Of a stretch of 64,000 bases of DNA, positions 10,301-18,458 are shown in pieces. Both the position numbers and the translations under genes were made by a program. This stretch comes from Bacteroidota bacterium (GTDB taxonomy: Bacteria; Bacteroidota; Bacteroidia; Chitinophagales; Chitinophagaceae). The notes beneath the pieces were generated by a model. The model ran no database searches. It was not told the origin of the DNA and worked only from the letters and a program-made list of their open reading frames with translations. The stretch spans positions 49,144 to 113,143 of the forward strand of contig CANGDH010000006.1 in NCBI GenBank assembly GCA_947452555.1. The letters run 5' to 3'. The stretch's first letter is position 1. Each line of letters begins with the position of its first letter.

Positions 10301-12918
10301 GTTGCTCCACTCCAGGTTCCACTAGTAATAGTACCAACTGATGTTATATCAGTACCTACTAAATTACTTGCACTAATACTTCCTGCCAGCATTGCATTAG
10401 TTACTTTATTCGCCCCAATACTTGTTGTAAAAATGCCTGTCCCTGTTCCTGTAATATCCCCTGTTAATGTAATAGTCTGATCTCCCGTATTTGATCCAGT
10501 TAAATTAGCGTCTCCAATTAAAGTCAAAGTTTTGCTTGTGGTTCCTCCTGTAACAGTAAATCCAATAGATTGCGGTGCGATAGTTAAACCATTAATTGTT
10601 TTATTACTTAATGCTTCTGAACCTGTCAGTGTAACAATAGTTCCATTTGTTGGTAAAGTAATATTAGTAGCTCCTGTTGTAGTCAATGTTATTGCATTAG
10701 TTCCTGCTGTAATTAAATTACCTCCCAATGTGATTGTTTTACCTGAATTTGCTACACCTGTACCACCGTTTGCACCAACAACTATTCCACTACCAGCAAT
10801 ATTTGCAGCTGTTCCTGTTGTATTTTGATTTAATGTCGGGATGTCTCCTGCTACAATATTTCTAAAACTTGGAATACCTGATGCTCCATCAGGAGAAGCA
10901 AAAATCGTATTTGCTGCCTGAGATGTAAATGCAGCTTGTTTATTATTAAAATTATTCCAATCGCTTGAACTTAAAAAACCATTCGTGTTTGTATTGGATT
11001 GTGTAATAGAAAAAGTTCCTGAACTTGCGTTATACGTTAAAGGCGCAGACGCGGACACTGCATTTCTTGCTTGTGTGTTTGAATAATATTTATTTGTAGC
11101 ACCTTCCGTAATATTATCACTTGTTAGTGTCACATTTGGACCTGCATTTCCATTCACGCTAGTGACTGAAGTTGGAACTGCTAATACAATCCAACTACTA
11201 ATATCCGAAGCAGGCAATACACTTAATACATAGTTCCTATTATTATCTGTTCTAATAGCAATACTTCCAACCTGCGCACTTGGAATAGCAAGCATAGCTG
11301 CTTCATTTACTACCACTGTAGCACTTTGAAATGAAATAGCAGGTATTTGATTTGAAGGAATTTTTCCGTCATTACCTAAACTAGCAACTCCATTATTTGC
11401 TGCTTTTTCTGTTGAATTTATTTTATTATTAAATGTGTTCCAATCACTTGAAGATAAAAAACCATCTACTGAAGCACTGGCATTATTTATAGCTATGGTG
11501 CTGCCAGTTTTTACTAATGGATTTGAGAAAGTCAAAGGTGCTTGAAAATCCGATGTCGCATTATTTGCAGCTGATCCAAATGTTCTTTGTGCTAAAACAT
11601 TAGTACCAATAGCTACACCCAACGCAGCTCTTGCTGTACTTGCTGTGCTTGCACCTGTTCCTCCATTAGCAATAGACACTATCCCGTTTACATTATCAGC
11701 ATTACCTATTATATTACCTATTATTTTAGAACCAGTAACTGTCGCAATTTTAGCATCGGTAACTGCACCATCAAATATTTTTAAAGTTGTAATTGCGTTT
11801 GTAGCAACTAATGGGAAATCAGCAGTTCCTGCTAAATCACCAGCAAGTTTAACCTTGCCTTTTGTATTAATGTCTGCGTCAGCAACACCACCAACAGCTG
11901 CATCTACATATGCTTTTACTGCTTTAACACTTGGATATTTGTTATCAGAAGCTGCATCTGTTGTTACAGAAATAGATTTATTATTTAAGTTTTCTTTTGT
12001 ATCTAAAATTAATTGTGCAGCTGAACTTACTGGTTTGTTTATGTCAGTTGTATTATCTACATTCTCTAATCCTACCATCATTTTGTTAATTCCACTAACA
12101 GTTCCAGTGAATGTAGGTGAAGCTAGTGGTGCTTTTAAAGCAATCGTTGTTGTAATTGGTGTTTGATCAAATGTTTTTAACGCAAGTTGAGCTGGAGTAA
12201 CATAAATACTATTACTATCTGCTACATTCACTTTTGAATCAAGGCTTGCGTTAATAGCAGCAGCAGTTAATGAAGTTATATTGGATGCTACTAATGCGTT
12301 AACCATTTGCTTGTATGGCGCTAACATGGCAGAAGTGTCTGTTGTAGAAATTTTTGTTGCAACAGCAGAAGATAAGCTCTGAACTGCTTGAGCTTTTGCA
12401 TACAAGGATAACATTTTAGTGGTGTCCGCTATATTCAATTTACTATCCAAGGCGCCACTAGAGCCAGCATATAATGCATAAGGCACTGTTCCAAACGGGG
12501 TCGCTCCTAAATCTATCCAGTCTTTACTATAATCCCAGTTTGGAACAGGGGCGATAGGTTTTATGGCGATTTTTAAACTTAAAAAATAAGGACCTTTTGC
12601 CCACTCAACTTTATCTAAACTTGAAACGATACCACTAGTTCTTGTACCATTACCAATACTAATACCGAAAATACCAGTTGCGTCTGTTGTTGTCTGATGT
12701 AATTCTGTTAATACTTTAGTACCAGCTGCAGTACTTTGTATTATACTTGCTTCCACATATATCTGTCTATCTTTTGCAGGATTAGAAAAATTATCTCTAG
12801 CTACTGCTTGAAAAAAAATACCTACCCCTGATCCTTGAGCAAACAATTGACTTGATATTACAGTTAAAAAAAATGCAATAAAAGTCAGGGGGATGTTTAC
12901 TTTAAAAAACTTGTTCAT
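7303..12918 (-). CDS. Giant tail-fibre-like / YadA-head-like surface fibre protein
   Basis: This 1871-residue protein has a signal peptide (SSQLFAQ) and an N-terminal domain (FQAVARDNFSNPAKDRQIYVEASI, GIFGISIGNG) of a type recurrent in Bacteroidota fibre proteins. A long Thr/Ser/Gly/Ala/Asn-rich repeat region follows. ANGGTGAT/AARTNLGL units, known from phage tail fibres, recur about seven times; LTGDITGTG three times; LSSSDWNTFNNK three times. Residues about 1350-1430 carry SIAIGSNAA/AVAIGYAAG/SVAIGAFAG repeats like the YadA trimeric adhesin head. The C terminus is beta-rich (YTLTLNDNYVIM to SWIAFRALF). No sorting domain or own S74 domain is seen. Expected to form a long, probably trimeric, extracellular fibre (inference). 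Confidence 0.85.
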   Translation of the reverse strand: MNKFFKVNIPLTFIAFFLTVISSQLFAQGSGVGIFFQAVARDNFSNPAKDRQIYVEASIIQSTAAGTKVLTELHQTTTDATGIFGISIGNGTRTSGIVSSLDKVEWAKGPYFLSLKIAIKPIAPVPNWDYSKDWIDLGATPFGTVPYALYAGSSGALDSKLNIADTTKMLSLYAKAQAVQSLSSAVATKISTTDTSAMLAPYKQMVNALVASNITSLTAAAINASLDSKVNVADSNSIYVTPAQLALKTFDQTPITTTIALKAPLASPTFTGTVSGINKMMVGLENVDNTTDINKPVSSAAQLILDTKENLNNKSISVTTDAASDNKYPSVKAVKAYVDAAVGGVADADINTKGKVKLAGDLAGTADFPLVATNAITTLKIFDGAVTDAKIATVTGSKIIGNIIGNADNVNGIVSIANGGTGASTASTARAALGVAIGTNVLAQRTFGSAANNATSDFQAPLTFSNPLVKTGSTIAINNASASVDGFLSSSDWNTFNNKINSTEKAANNGVASLGNDGKIPSNQIPAISFQSATVVVNEAAMLAIPSAQVGSIAIRTDNNRNYVLSVLPASDISSWIVLAVPTSVTSVNGNAGPNVTLTSDNITEGATNKYYSNTQARNAVSASAPLTYNASSGTFSITQSNTNTNGFLSSSDWNNFNNKQAAFTSQAANTIFASPDGASGIPSFRNIVAGDIPTLNQNTTGTAANIAGSGIVVGANGGTGVANSGKTITLGGNLITAGTNAITLTTTGATNITLPTNGTIVTLTGSEALSNKTINGLTIAPQSIGFTVTGGTTSKTLTLIGDANLTGSNTGDQTITLTGDITGTGTGIFTTSIGANKVTNAMLAGSISASNLVGTDITSVGTITSGTWSGATLAIAKGGTGATTSVNALINLGAEAVLNKTTATDLGSTTPSDILYPTQKAVKTYIDAQNANAGVADGSITNSKLSGSITADKLYGSIPASKLIGTDISTVGTIGIGTWSGTSIALANGGTGATTAAAARTNLGLTISTDVMAANATTANVAPSINRNYVTDAQAGVISNTSGTNSGDETLSSIKTKLGITTLSGTNTGDQTITLTGDITGTGMGTFSSTLANTSVTAGSYGSSTAIPTFTVDAKGRLTSASTTSIIAGVNTLTYSTSSTYSSGGNISGTSLTLTPADAINPGLISTSSQTISGAKIFNSSITAPEFLGNASTATTAGNITATTNSTLTSLINLESVGTISSGTWSGTTIALANGGTGATNAAAARTNLGLVIGTNVQAPLIAGNDYQSPITVTTSGNAGTASFTSNILNIPNYTLAGLGGIGLTGLTATSPITYNNTTGTFSIPLSTSTTNGYLSSTDWTTFNNKFNANVPKLNIGYASGGGTQGAHSIAIGSNAAQSGTQAEAAVAIGYAAGQNGQGANSVAIGAFAGNSQAANSIALNATGNNLNPASAGFFVDPINNSSSASFLFYNTTTKEISYNAIPTLNQNTTGNATTATTATMAGNITATANTTLTSLVNLATVGTITTGTWSGTTIAIANGGTGATSAAAARTNLGLAISTDVMAANATTANVSPSLNRNYVTDVQAGVISNTSGTNSGDETLSSIKAKLGIATLSGSNTGDQTITLTGDITGTGTGTVTSTIGTSKVTNSMLAGSIASSKLVGTDITTVGTITTGTWSGTTIAIANGGTGTTTSTGTGSLVLSNTPTLVTPIIGAASGTSLSLSSTLNAGASTLSSSTITGNEMVGGTLGVTGAATFSSTVKISNGAGLNKVLTSDANGLATWQTGVNTLVAKTTSYTLTLNDNYVIMSNSAATGQTFTLPTAIGCAGKEFTIKNLSAYSLGIATTSTQYIIQDNSTATSTSAIIGVEPSNNWIKVISDGTSWIAFRALF
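8076..8395 (-). repeat. 320-bp in-frame direct repeat, copy 1 (inside fibre gene)
   Basis: By eye this segment aligns without large gaps to 9669-9988. It encodes a unit from ITGTG through YVTD.QAGVISNTSG, SSIK.KLGI and AARTNLGL to the TWSG region. Differences are mostly at third codon positions, so the protein is better conserved than the DNA. That points to an older duplication under selection and not a very recent copy. Confidence 0.7.
9669..9988 (-). repeat. 320-bp in-frame direct repeat, copy 2 (inside fibre gene)
   Basis: Partner of the copy at 8076-8395, of equal length and the same reading frame. A shorter third relative of its low-coordinate end (the LTGDITGTG/GDQTITL coding part) lies near 10440-10505. 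The array gives the fibre a modular build in which units could be gained or lost by recombination. Confidence 0.7.
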
Positions 12919-12926
12919 ATAATAGC

Positions 12927-13439
12927 TTAATTGGCTTTAATAAATTTGATAGCGTCTACAAAACTTGTGGACGCTATTTTCAGGACATAGCTTCCCGCTG
13001 TCAGACTTCCTAAGTCGATAGTTAATCCTTGGAATAAATTGTAACCTGTTTCCTTTCGAGTACTAATCATTATACCTTCTGTTGTCCAAACACTTAAATT
13101 AAATATTTCAGTAAGTGGTGGTGTATTTATCAACTTCACGCTGGTAACATTACTTACTGGGTTAGGATATAGTTTGATGCCAAGTGTATTAAACTGCATT
13201 TTCACTTCGCAGTTTATTGCGAACTGTCCGTCACTGCGATCCCCCTTTAATACCGCAATACCCGACTGTACGTCAATACAAGCTGCTGTACTTTTAAAAT
13301 TAATCGCAGCTATATTACTAGACGTTCCCGCAAAACTTCCAATACTACTCATCATAAATCCCTGCGCTGCCGCTTGCTTTGCAGTGACTAATATGATGAT
13401 TAGCATGGCCGTCAAAAAATAGAGTTTATTCAATTTCAT
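12927..13439 (-). CDS. Exported protein with T9SS C-terminal sorting domain
   Basis: This 170-residue protein has a signal peptide (KQAAAQG) and a C-terminal type A sorting domain: LYPNPVSNVTSVKL, FNLSVWTTEG, LTAGSYVLKI and a basic end (FIKAN). In Bacteroidota this tail directs export through the type IX system and attachment to the surface. Only about 65 residues lie between the two signals, with no recognised domain. It precedes the giant fibre by 8 nt, so it may anchor or cap that fibre (inference). Confidence 0.82.
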   Translation of the reverse strand: MKLNKLYFLTAMLIIILVTAKQAAAQGFMMSSIGSFAGTSSNIAAINFKSTAACIDVQSGIAVLKGDRSDGQFAINCEVKMQFNTLGIKLYPNPVSNVTSVKLINTPPLTEIFNLSVWTTEGIMISTRKETGYNLFQGLTIDLGSLTAGSYVLKIASTSFVDAIKFIKAN

Positions 13440-13463
13440 TATTTTAATTACTATTAATGATCC

Positions 13464-13892
13464 CTAGTTTTTATTGCTATAAAAAAGCTTAGTGGTCACA
13501 GTACTAATGGTATAGGTTAAAACCATATGTTTGTCTCCCATAGATTCAATAGTATAGATATACTCAATACTCCCACCATTACTCGTTTTAGCTTGTACCT
13601 GTATTTGTAACTGACCATTAATTTTCTCTACGGTATAGATTCCACTAATACCATCCGAGTCAACTGTAGTTAAATTTTTCAAGAAATTTATAAAGTAAGT
13701 AGACTGTCCAACATATGTTTTTGTTTTCACCGAGGTACCTGTAAAAGTTTGTGCATAGTCCAAGTACCAGGTTTTGTCGGATATCATTTTATAAGACAAG
13801 CTTGTCTCAGCACCTGCTGTGTCCTTAGAACATCCAGTTAAATAGATCGCCGCGATCAGTAAGATCAAAGTATATTGAAATATTTTTTTCAT
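13464..13892 (-). CDS. Lipoprotein of unknown function
   Basis: This 142-residue product has a lipoprotein signal: a hydrophobic stretch then LTGC, so Cys21 is the likely lipidated residue, followed by SKDTAGAE. The remainder is beta-rich (WYLDYAQTF, STYFINFL, GIYTVEKING, IEYIYTIESMGDKHMVLTYTI) and resembles the small lipocalin-like lipoproteins common in Bacteroidota, though I cannot name a family. It sits between the barrel gene and the T9SS-sorted protein in the surface operon. Confidence 0.75.
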   Translation of the reverse strand: MKKIFQYTLILLIAAIYLTGCSKDTAGAETSLSYKMISDKTWYLDYAQTFTGTSVKTKTYVGQSTYFINFLKNLTTVDSDGISGIYTVEKINGQLQIQVQAKTSNGGSIEYIYTIESMGDKHMVLTYTISTVTTKLFYSNKN

Positions 13893-13922
13893 TGTCTAAT
13901 GGTATAATGGTTCTGTCGACGT

Positions 13923-14720
13923 TTAGAATACATCACTTGCTTTTATCTTCATACCTAGCTCCAAACTATTCATATTGGTGCTAATAGGTGATTTAGTGAT
14001 GGAGTTAATCCCTTGCCTATAATGCAGGAACAATGTGTAATAAGATTTATTATCAAACGCTAGCCCTATATCTGCTTTTAGCATAAAACGTTGGTAGTTA
14101 TTGTTCACTAAATTGTCAGCGCCTTGTCCTGATAAGCGCGTGTCCAAACTAGGACCTGCAATTACATAAAACTTGTATTTAGCAGTATCTGTGATGGGAA
14201 TTAGTTTTTTGTAATGTGCTGCAATACTCAAAGTGAAGAACTGATCGTCTGCCTTAAAATGAGAGAATGAACCAATAAAAGGAGCCAATGTGCCGGCGTC
14301 CTTATAATTAGTACCAGTCGCAATTTTATTTAAACAAAAGGCAAAAGAATAAGCATGATTTTGCTTGAACTTGCCGTCTACCGTAAAACCAGCATAATAA
14401 CCTGGCTTGAATACGTTTTTATTATAATCTGACAGATCGTAGTTAAATGGCGCATTATACCCCCCAGCTTTGATGTTTTGCTTTGAAAAGTTAATACCTG
14501 CAGTTAAGAACACGTCATTGTCCGTGAAGTCTACAAAAACCTTATCCCATGATTTAATGACCTCTTTTTTGAATTTACGAACACGCTCCGAAAGCGGCTT
14601 ATTTAAGTACAAATTATCTTCCTGCTTTTTTGTTAGCTTTTTTAAATTCGGCGTTTGGGCCTGAACTGTGATTAATGAACATAATAAAACACAAGACAAA
14701 AAGAATTTACCTTTTAGCAT
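13923..14720 (-). CDS. Outer membrane beta-barrel protein, first gene of the surface-fibre operon
   Basis: This 265-residue product has a signal peptide (TVQAQ), a charged, Lys-rich N-terminal helix region (about 25-60), then alternating aromatic/polar strands (VFLTAGINFS, PGYYAGFTVDG, HAYSFAFCLN, FFTLSIAAHY, YKFYVIAGPS, YYTLFLHYR) with short turns, as in small PorT-like or OmpA-like barrels. It is the first gene of a run reaching to about 1.5 kb with gaps of 36 nt or less. It could be the outer-membrane foot or export partner of the fibre system (inference). Confidence 0.72.
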   Translation of the reverse strand: MLKGKFFLSCVLLCSLITVQAQTPNLKKLTKKQEDNLYLNKPLSERVRKFKKEVIKSWDKVFVDFTDNDVFLTAGINFSKQNIKAGGYNAPFNYDLSDYNKNVFKPGYYAGFTVDGKFKQNHAYSFAFCLNKIATGTNYKDAGTLAPFIGSFSHFKADDQFFTLSIAAHYKKLIPITDTAKYKFYVIAGPSLDTRLSGQGADNLVNNNYQRFMLKADIGLAFDNKSYYTLFLHYRQGINSITKSPISTNMNSLELGMKIKASDVF

Positions 14721-14740
14721 AGCAATCTGATTTCTATTAT

Positions 14741-14789
14741 CGAATTAGAACATCATTGTCAAAACGACATAGATAAAAGATCTAATTCG
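14741..14789. promoter_or_regulatory. Widely spaced 9-bp inverted repeat upstream of the surface operon
   Basis: CGAATTAGA at 14741-14749 and TCTAATTCG at 14781-14789 are exact reverse complements, separated by 31 nt. They lie 20-70 nt upstream of the first operon gene (start 14720). Spacing of half-sites by about four helical turns would suit a dimeric or looped repressor/activator site. It could instead be a weak stem at the mRNA 5' end. Confidence 0.4.
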
Positions 14790-14878
14790 GGAGCGAAACT
14801 AGAAACTAATCAAGGGTTGGAGGAGCTCAATAGTCTAAACTTTGTACTGATTTAGAAAAAGAGGACAAATTATCGAGC

Positions 14879-16066
14879 TTAATCGATGTTATTAAGGTAT
14901 TCTGAAGGTGTAATGCCCATCTTTTGCTTAAAAGCATTGAAGAATGTAGTTCTTGAAATAAACCCAGCTTGCTTGGAAAGGGCATCTAAAGTAAGAATCT
15001 CATTAGACCCATTTTTAATTAATTCAATAAAATATTCAATTTTATGGTCGTTTTTCCAGGAATTGAAATTAACGTCAAGATACTCATTAAAAAAATAGCT
15101 AAGATGATGAACTGGGATATCGGTCTCTGAAGACATCATAGTTAGGTTGAAATCCGGGTTCAAATAAGGCCTTGACTCAGAATATTTATCAACTTTGTTT
15201 TTTAGTAAAAGAAGCTTTTCTTCTGAAATCTCGAAAGATTTATATTGTTTTTTAGCCTCTTCTACAATAATATTTAAGGTTTGTGATTTTGGCGCTTTAC
15301 TATGTATCACATAATCTAACTGCGGTAGTCCATACATGATATTAGGAAAGAAAAATAAGGAAGCGTTTAAGGTAATCAAACCCAACAAAACTATTGCCAA
15401 TAAGTAAAAACCATTCGAATAACCAATATTATAACTTAATGTCTCTAAAGATAAAATTGAGAATAAAAAGAAACTACAATAAATTATAAATAAAGTGATA
15501 GTCAACACTTTTAGCCAGGCATAAATTAAAGTAGTCTGTTTTTGGAAAAGCTTGTTAACAGATTGGTGCTTAAAAACCATGATTGCAGCTATAGTAGTAT
15601 AAATAATGCTATTTAATGGCCTTATTATATAATTAAATTTACCGGATAATAATAAGGTCTTTACATTAATAATTTCGGCTGGATTTAAAATGACTTTTTG
15701 TGCAAATGCTAATTTAGCATCCCAACTTAAAAAAAAATAACTACTAATATTAATAAAAAAAAGAAATGCAGGTATAAAATGCAGGAAGTCGAATTTTCGC
15801 AATTTATAATCGTCCGTTAATAAACCTCTTACGTAAAAATAAATCGCAGGGCCAGACAACATATAAAGTGGTGTAAAATGCACCAACATCACTGTGGCAA
15901 AATATTTATTATTAGAATAAATAATTGCATAATGGGCAAGAGAATATATATTAATAATTAAGATCAATGTAATTAAATAAATATTTGCCTTATTTGTTTG
16001 TCGGATATTTATTGCAAGTAATGCGGTGATAAAAAAGCCAAGAATAGTTATGTAAAGCAGCATCAA
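14879..16066 (-). CDS. Membrane-anchored AraC-family transcriptional regulator
   Basis: This 395-residue protein has roughly seven hydrophobic segments in residues about 1-240 and a cytoplasmic C-terminal AraC/HTH_18 domain (about 290-395): NLTMMSSETDIPVHHLSYFFNE, FNSWKNDHKIEYFIELI, LDALSKQAGFISRTTFFNAFKQ and MGITPSEYLNNI. This 7TM-AraC build is common in Bacteroidota. It is divergent from the TonB-dependent receptor at 16234, with about 170 nt between the starts, and probably controls that gene or the operon to its left. Signal unknown. Confidence 0.88.
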   Translation of the reverse strand: MMLLYITILGFFITALLAINIRQTNKANIYLITLILIINIYSLAHYAIIYSNNKYFATVMLVHFTPLYMLSGPAIYFYVRGLLTDDYKLRKFDFLHFIPAFLFFINISSYFFLSWDAKLAFAQKVILNPAEIINVKTLLLSGKFNYIIRPLNSIIYTTIAAIMVFKHQSVNKLFQKQTTLIYAWLKVLTITLFIIYCSFFLFSILSLETLSYNIGYSNGFYLLAIVLLGLITLNASLFFFPNIMYGLPQLDYVIHSKAPKSQTLNIIVEEAKKQYKSFEISEEKLLLLKNKVDKYSESRPYLNPDFNLTMMSSETDIPVHHLSYFFNEYLDVNFNSWKNDHKIEYFIELIKNGSNEILTLDALSKQAGFISRTTFFNAFKQKMGITPSEYLNNID

Positions 16067-16208
16067 ATGGGGGATTATGTATTAAGTAAATCGATGCAAA
16101 TTTATTGAAAAATGTCGACTAAACATCTATAAGCACTTAATTACAATTCATAAAAGCGACAAACTTACCATTCTTCCATTAAAATTATATGGTTCAATTA
16201 GTTAGCAA

Positions 16209-16216
16209 TATATTTG
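16209..16216 (+). promoter_or_regulatory. Candidate -7 element (TATATTTG) for the receptor gene
   Basis: TATATTTG fits the Bacteroidota -7 consensus TAnnTTTG and lies 17 nt before the chosen ATG at 16234, giving a short leader. No clear -33 TTTG is seen at the right distance, so an activator such as the divergent AraC protein may be needed. Confidence 0.35.
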
Positions 16217-16233
16217 CAAACAATTTTACGATT

Positions 16234-18402
16234 ATGAATTCCAGCAAAATAGTGCCCATTTCTATTATTCTTATGCTTGTATCAATAGTAATGATACCAA
16301 ACTTCGCAATTTCACAAAATAATGAAAATAAAACAATCAAAGATTCAACAAAACAATTAGAAAAAGTCATTGTTACTGCACAAAAAAGAGCAGAATATCT
16401 TCAAAAAATTCCATTAGCAGTTTCAAGTTTAGACGCTAAACAAATTAAAGCATTACAAATTTTGGATATAAAAGACCTTTCTTCAATTATACCTAATACT
16501 TATAGTGCAGACCCTGGCGATGCTAGAAATGCAACTTCAATAAGAGGCATTGCTACAACTTCCTACGACCCGACTGTTGCAGTATACATAGATGGTGTAA
16601 ATCAATTTAGCTTAGACACTTACATACCAAATCTTTATGATATTGCACGTATTGAAGTATTACGTGGTCCACAAGGCACATTATATGGCAGAAATTCAAT
16701 GGGCGGAGTAATTAATATTATTACAAAAGAACCTACTAATCAAACTAATGGATTTGGAGAAATTAGCATTGGTGACTATAATCAGCAAAGAATAAATGCA
16801 GGGTTTAAAACACCTTTTTTAAAAGATAAATTGTTTTTTGGAATGAGTGCTTTGTATGAAGCAAGAGATGGATATTATAAAAATGACTTTAATAATCTAT
16901 CCTATGATAAACAAAATGGATTTTCAAGTAACTACTTTCTTAATTGGCTAATTAGTAAAAAATGGTCTGCTAAATTAAATGTAAAGAATAGAAGTCAAAA
17001 AAATAGTGGCGCATTCCCACTTGTTACTGACTTAAATGAAGCTATTAATAATCCATATAGATTAAATCAAAATGCAGTAACAAAAATGATAGACAATACG
17101 CTGAATAACTCACTATCATTGAATTATATTGGAACTTATTTCAATTTTAATTCACAAACAGCTTATCAAAGTAATTACCGATATTATACCAATCCAATAG
17201 ATGGTGATTTCTCACCATATGATATTATTTCAGTAAAAAATAATTTTGGTAAAGATTGGAATAATATTAAAGTGCTTACACAAGAATTGAAATTTACTTC
17301 TATTAATAATTTAAATTCAAAATTCAAATGGACAACTGGCGCTTATTTATTTTATCAAGATGCACCAGTTAAACAAGCAACACATTTTGGCGAGTTCGCA
17401 AGCATGATGGTTGGAGATTCATTGTTTTCATTAACAAATATTACTAAAACCATTAAAAAAGGTATCGCTATCTATGGACAATTAAGTTACGCTATACAAC
17501 CTAATTTTACAATCAATTTAGGTTTAAGAAACGACTATGAGCAAGTCACACAATCTGTATTAGGTTTATATCAACATGCTCCCGACAATACTGAATATAC
17601 AACCACCCCAGAAACAAGTGCAAAAATTAATTTCAATGCACTGTCTCCAAAAGTTTCGCTTGACTACCAAGTCAACAATAATAGTTTAACCTATATTTTA
17701 TTTAGTCGTGGCTTTAGAACTGGAGGCTTGTCTCCATTAGGTTCTGATCCTTCGCAGCCACCATTAATCGGATACAAACCAGAGTATAGTAATAACTTTG
17801 AACTAGGTATGAAAAATGAAATGTTCAATCGAACACTTAGATTCAATATCGCTTTGTTTTATACAAAAATTGCGGACGCTCAAGTTCCAAGCTTAGTTTT
17901 ACCCGACGCCGTAACCATTACTAAGAATATAGGAAAATTAAATAGTAAAGGAATCGAAGCCGAAGTATTATCAAGGCCAGTAAAGGGATTGATGTTATTA
18001 TACAATTTTGGCTATACTAATGCAAAATTTGAAACACTAAATCTTTCTCAACAAGGTAGTTCAGTTGATTTGTCTGGTAAAAATCAAATATTCACACCAG
18101 ACATTACTTCTTTTTTAGCAGCCCAATATAACCACAAAATTAGCACTAGTAAAATAGATGCTTTTATTAGAGCAGAATGGAAATATACTGGAACTACTTA
18201 TTTTGATTTAGCGAATAATATCTATCAAAGTCCATATAGTATTATAAATATGAGTGTTGGGGTTAGTAATGAAAAATATGGTGTCAAATTATGGAGTAGA
18301 AATTTAACTAAACAAAAATATATATCTTATGCATATGATTTTGGTGCAGTGCACCTTGGAGACCCTGCACATATTGGAATAACTGTTTCTTATCAGTTTT
18401 AG
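16234..18402 (+). CDS. TonB-dependent outer membrane receptor
   Basis: I prefer the ATG at 16234 (MNSSKIVP...) over 16189 because it begins the signal peptide (NFAISQ) and follows a plausible -7 element. The product is about 722 residues: TonB box-like LEKVIVTAQKR, plug with NATSIRGIA, YIDGVNQ and VLRGPQGTLYGRNSMGGVINIIT, then a 22-strand-type barrel ending in the aromatic YQF. It lacks the carboxypeptidase-like domain and no SusD-type partner is adjacent, so it is not a SusCD pair. The plug style resembles siderophore/vitamin receptors; substrate unknown. Confidence 0.9.
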   Translation: MNSSKIVPISIILMLVSIVMIPNFAISQNNENKTIKDSTKQLEKVIVTAQKRAEYLQKIPLAVSSLDAKQIKALQILDIKDLSSIIPNTYSADPGDARNATSIRGIATTSYDPTVAVYIDGVNQFSLDTYIPNLYDIARIEVLRGPQGTLYGRNSMGGVINIITKEPTNQTNGFGEISIGDYNQQRINAGFKTPFLKDKLFFGMSALYEARDGYYKNDFNNLSYDKQNGFSSNYFLNWLISKKWSAKLNVKNRSQKNSGAFPLVTDLNEAINNPYRLNQNAVTKMIDNTLNNSLSLNYIGTYFNFNSQTAYQSNYRYYTNPIDGDFSPYDIISVKNNFGKDWNNIKVLTQELKFTSINNLNSKFKWTTGAYLFYQDAPVKQATHFGEFASMMVGDSLFSLTNITKTIKKGIAIYGQLSYAIQPNFTINLGLRNDYEQVTQSVLGLYQHAPDNTEYTTTPETSAKINFNALSPKVSLDYQVNNNSLTYILFSRGFRTGGLSPLGSDPSQPPLIGYKPEYSNNFELGMKNEMFNRTLRFNIALFYTKIADAQVPSLVLPDAVTITKNIGKLNSKGIEAEVLSRPVKGLMLLYNFGYTNAKFETLNLSQQGSSVDLSGKNQIFTPDITSFLAAQYNHKISTSKIDAFIRAEWKYTGTTYFDLANNIYQSPYSIINMSVGVSNEKYGVKLWSRNLTKQKYISYAYDFGAVHLGDPAHIGITVSYQF

Positions 18403-18412
18403 CATACTTAAT

Positions 18413-18450
18413 ATTTTACTTAAAGTTTATTGACTAACTTTAAGTAAAAT
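18413..18450. repeat. Perfect 15-bp inverted repeat with 8-nt loop between receptor and usp genes
   Basis: ATTTTACTTAAAGTT (18413-18427) and AACTTTAAGTAAAAT (18436-18450) are exact reverse complements around TATTGACT. The hairpin begins 10 nt after the receptor stop and ends 8 nt before the usp ATG. It has A/T-flanked arms like a bidirectional terminator but little GC. It could equally be an operator for a dimeric regulator or a leader stem affecting usp translation. Confidence 0.7.
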
Positions 18451-18458
18451 TCATTACT

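Noticed and set aside
8076..10505. Possible CRISPR-like repeat array
   Set aside because: The repeats are long, imperfect, irregularly spaced and in frame within one coding sequence.
7592..12166. Long open frames on the plus strand opposite the giant fibre gene
   Set aside because: They are Val/Pro/Ala-rich mirror images of the repetitive Thr/Gly/Ala coding strand, have no start context or export signal, and repeat exactly where the sense repeats do.
7303..12918. Prophage or phage tail module suggested by GGTGAT/AARTNLGL tail-fibre repeats and the S74 domain
   Set aside because: No capsid, terminase, portal, sheath, baseplate, lysis or integrase genes are present, and the products carry bacterial signal peptides and a T9SS sorting tail.
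16189..16233. Upstream ATG for the TonB-dependent receptor
   Set aside because: It would place extra residues before the signal peptide and lies upstream of the candidate -7 element.
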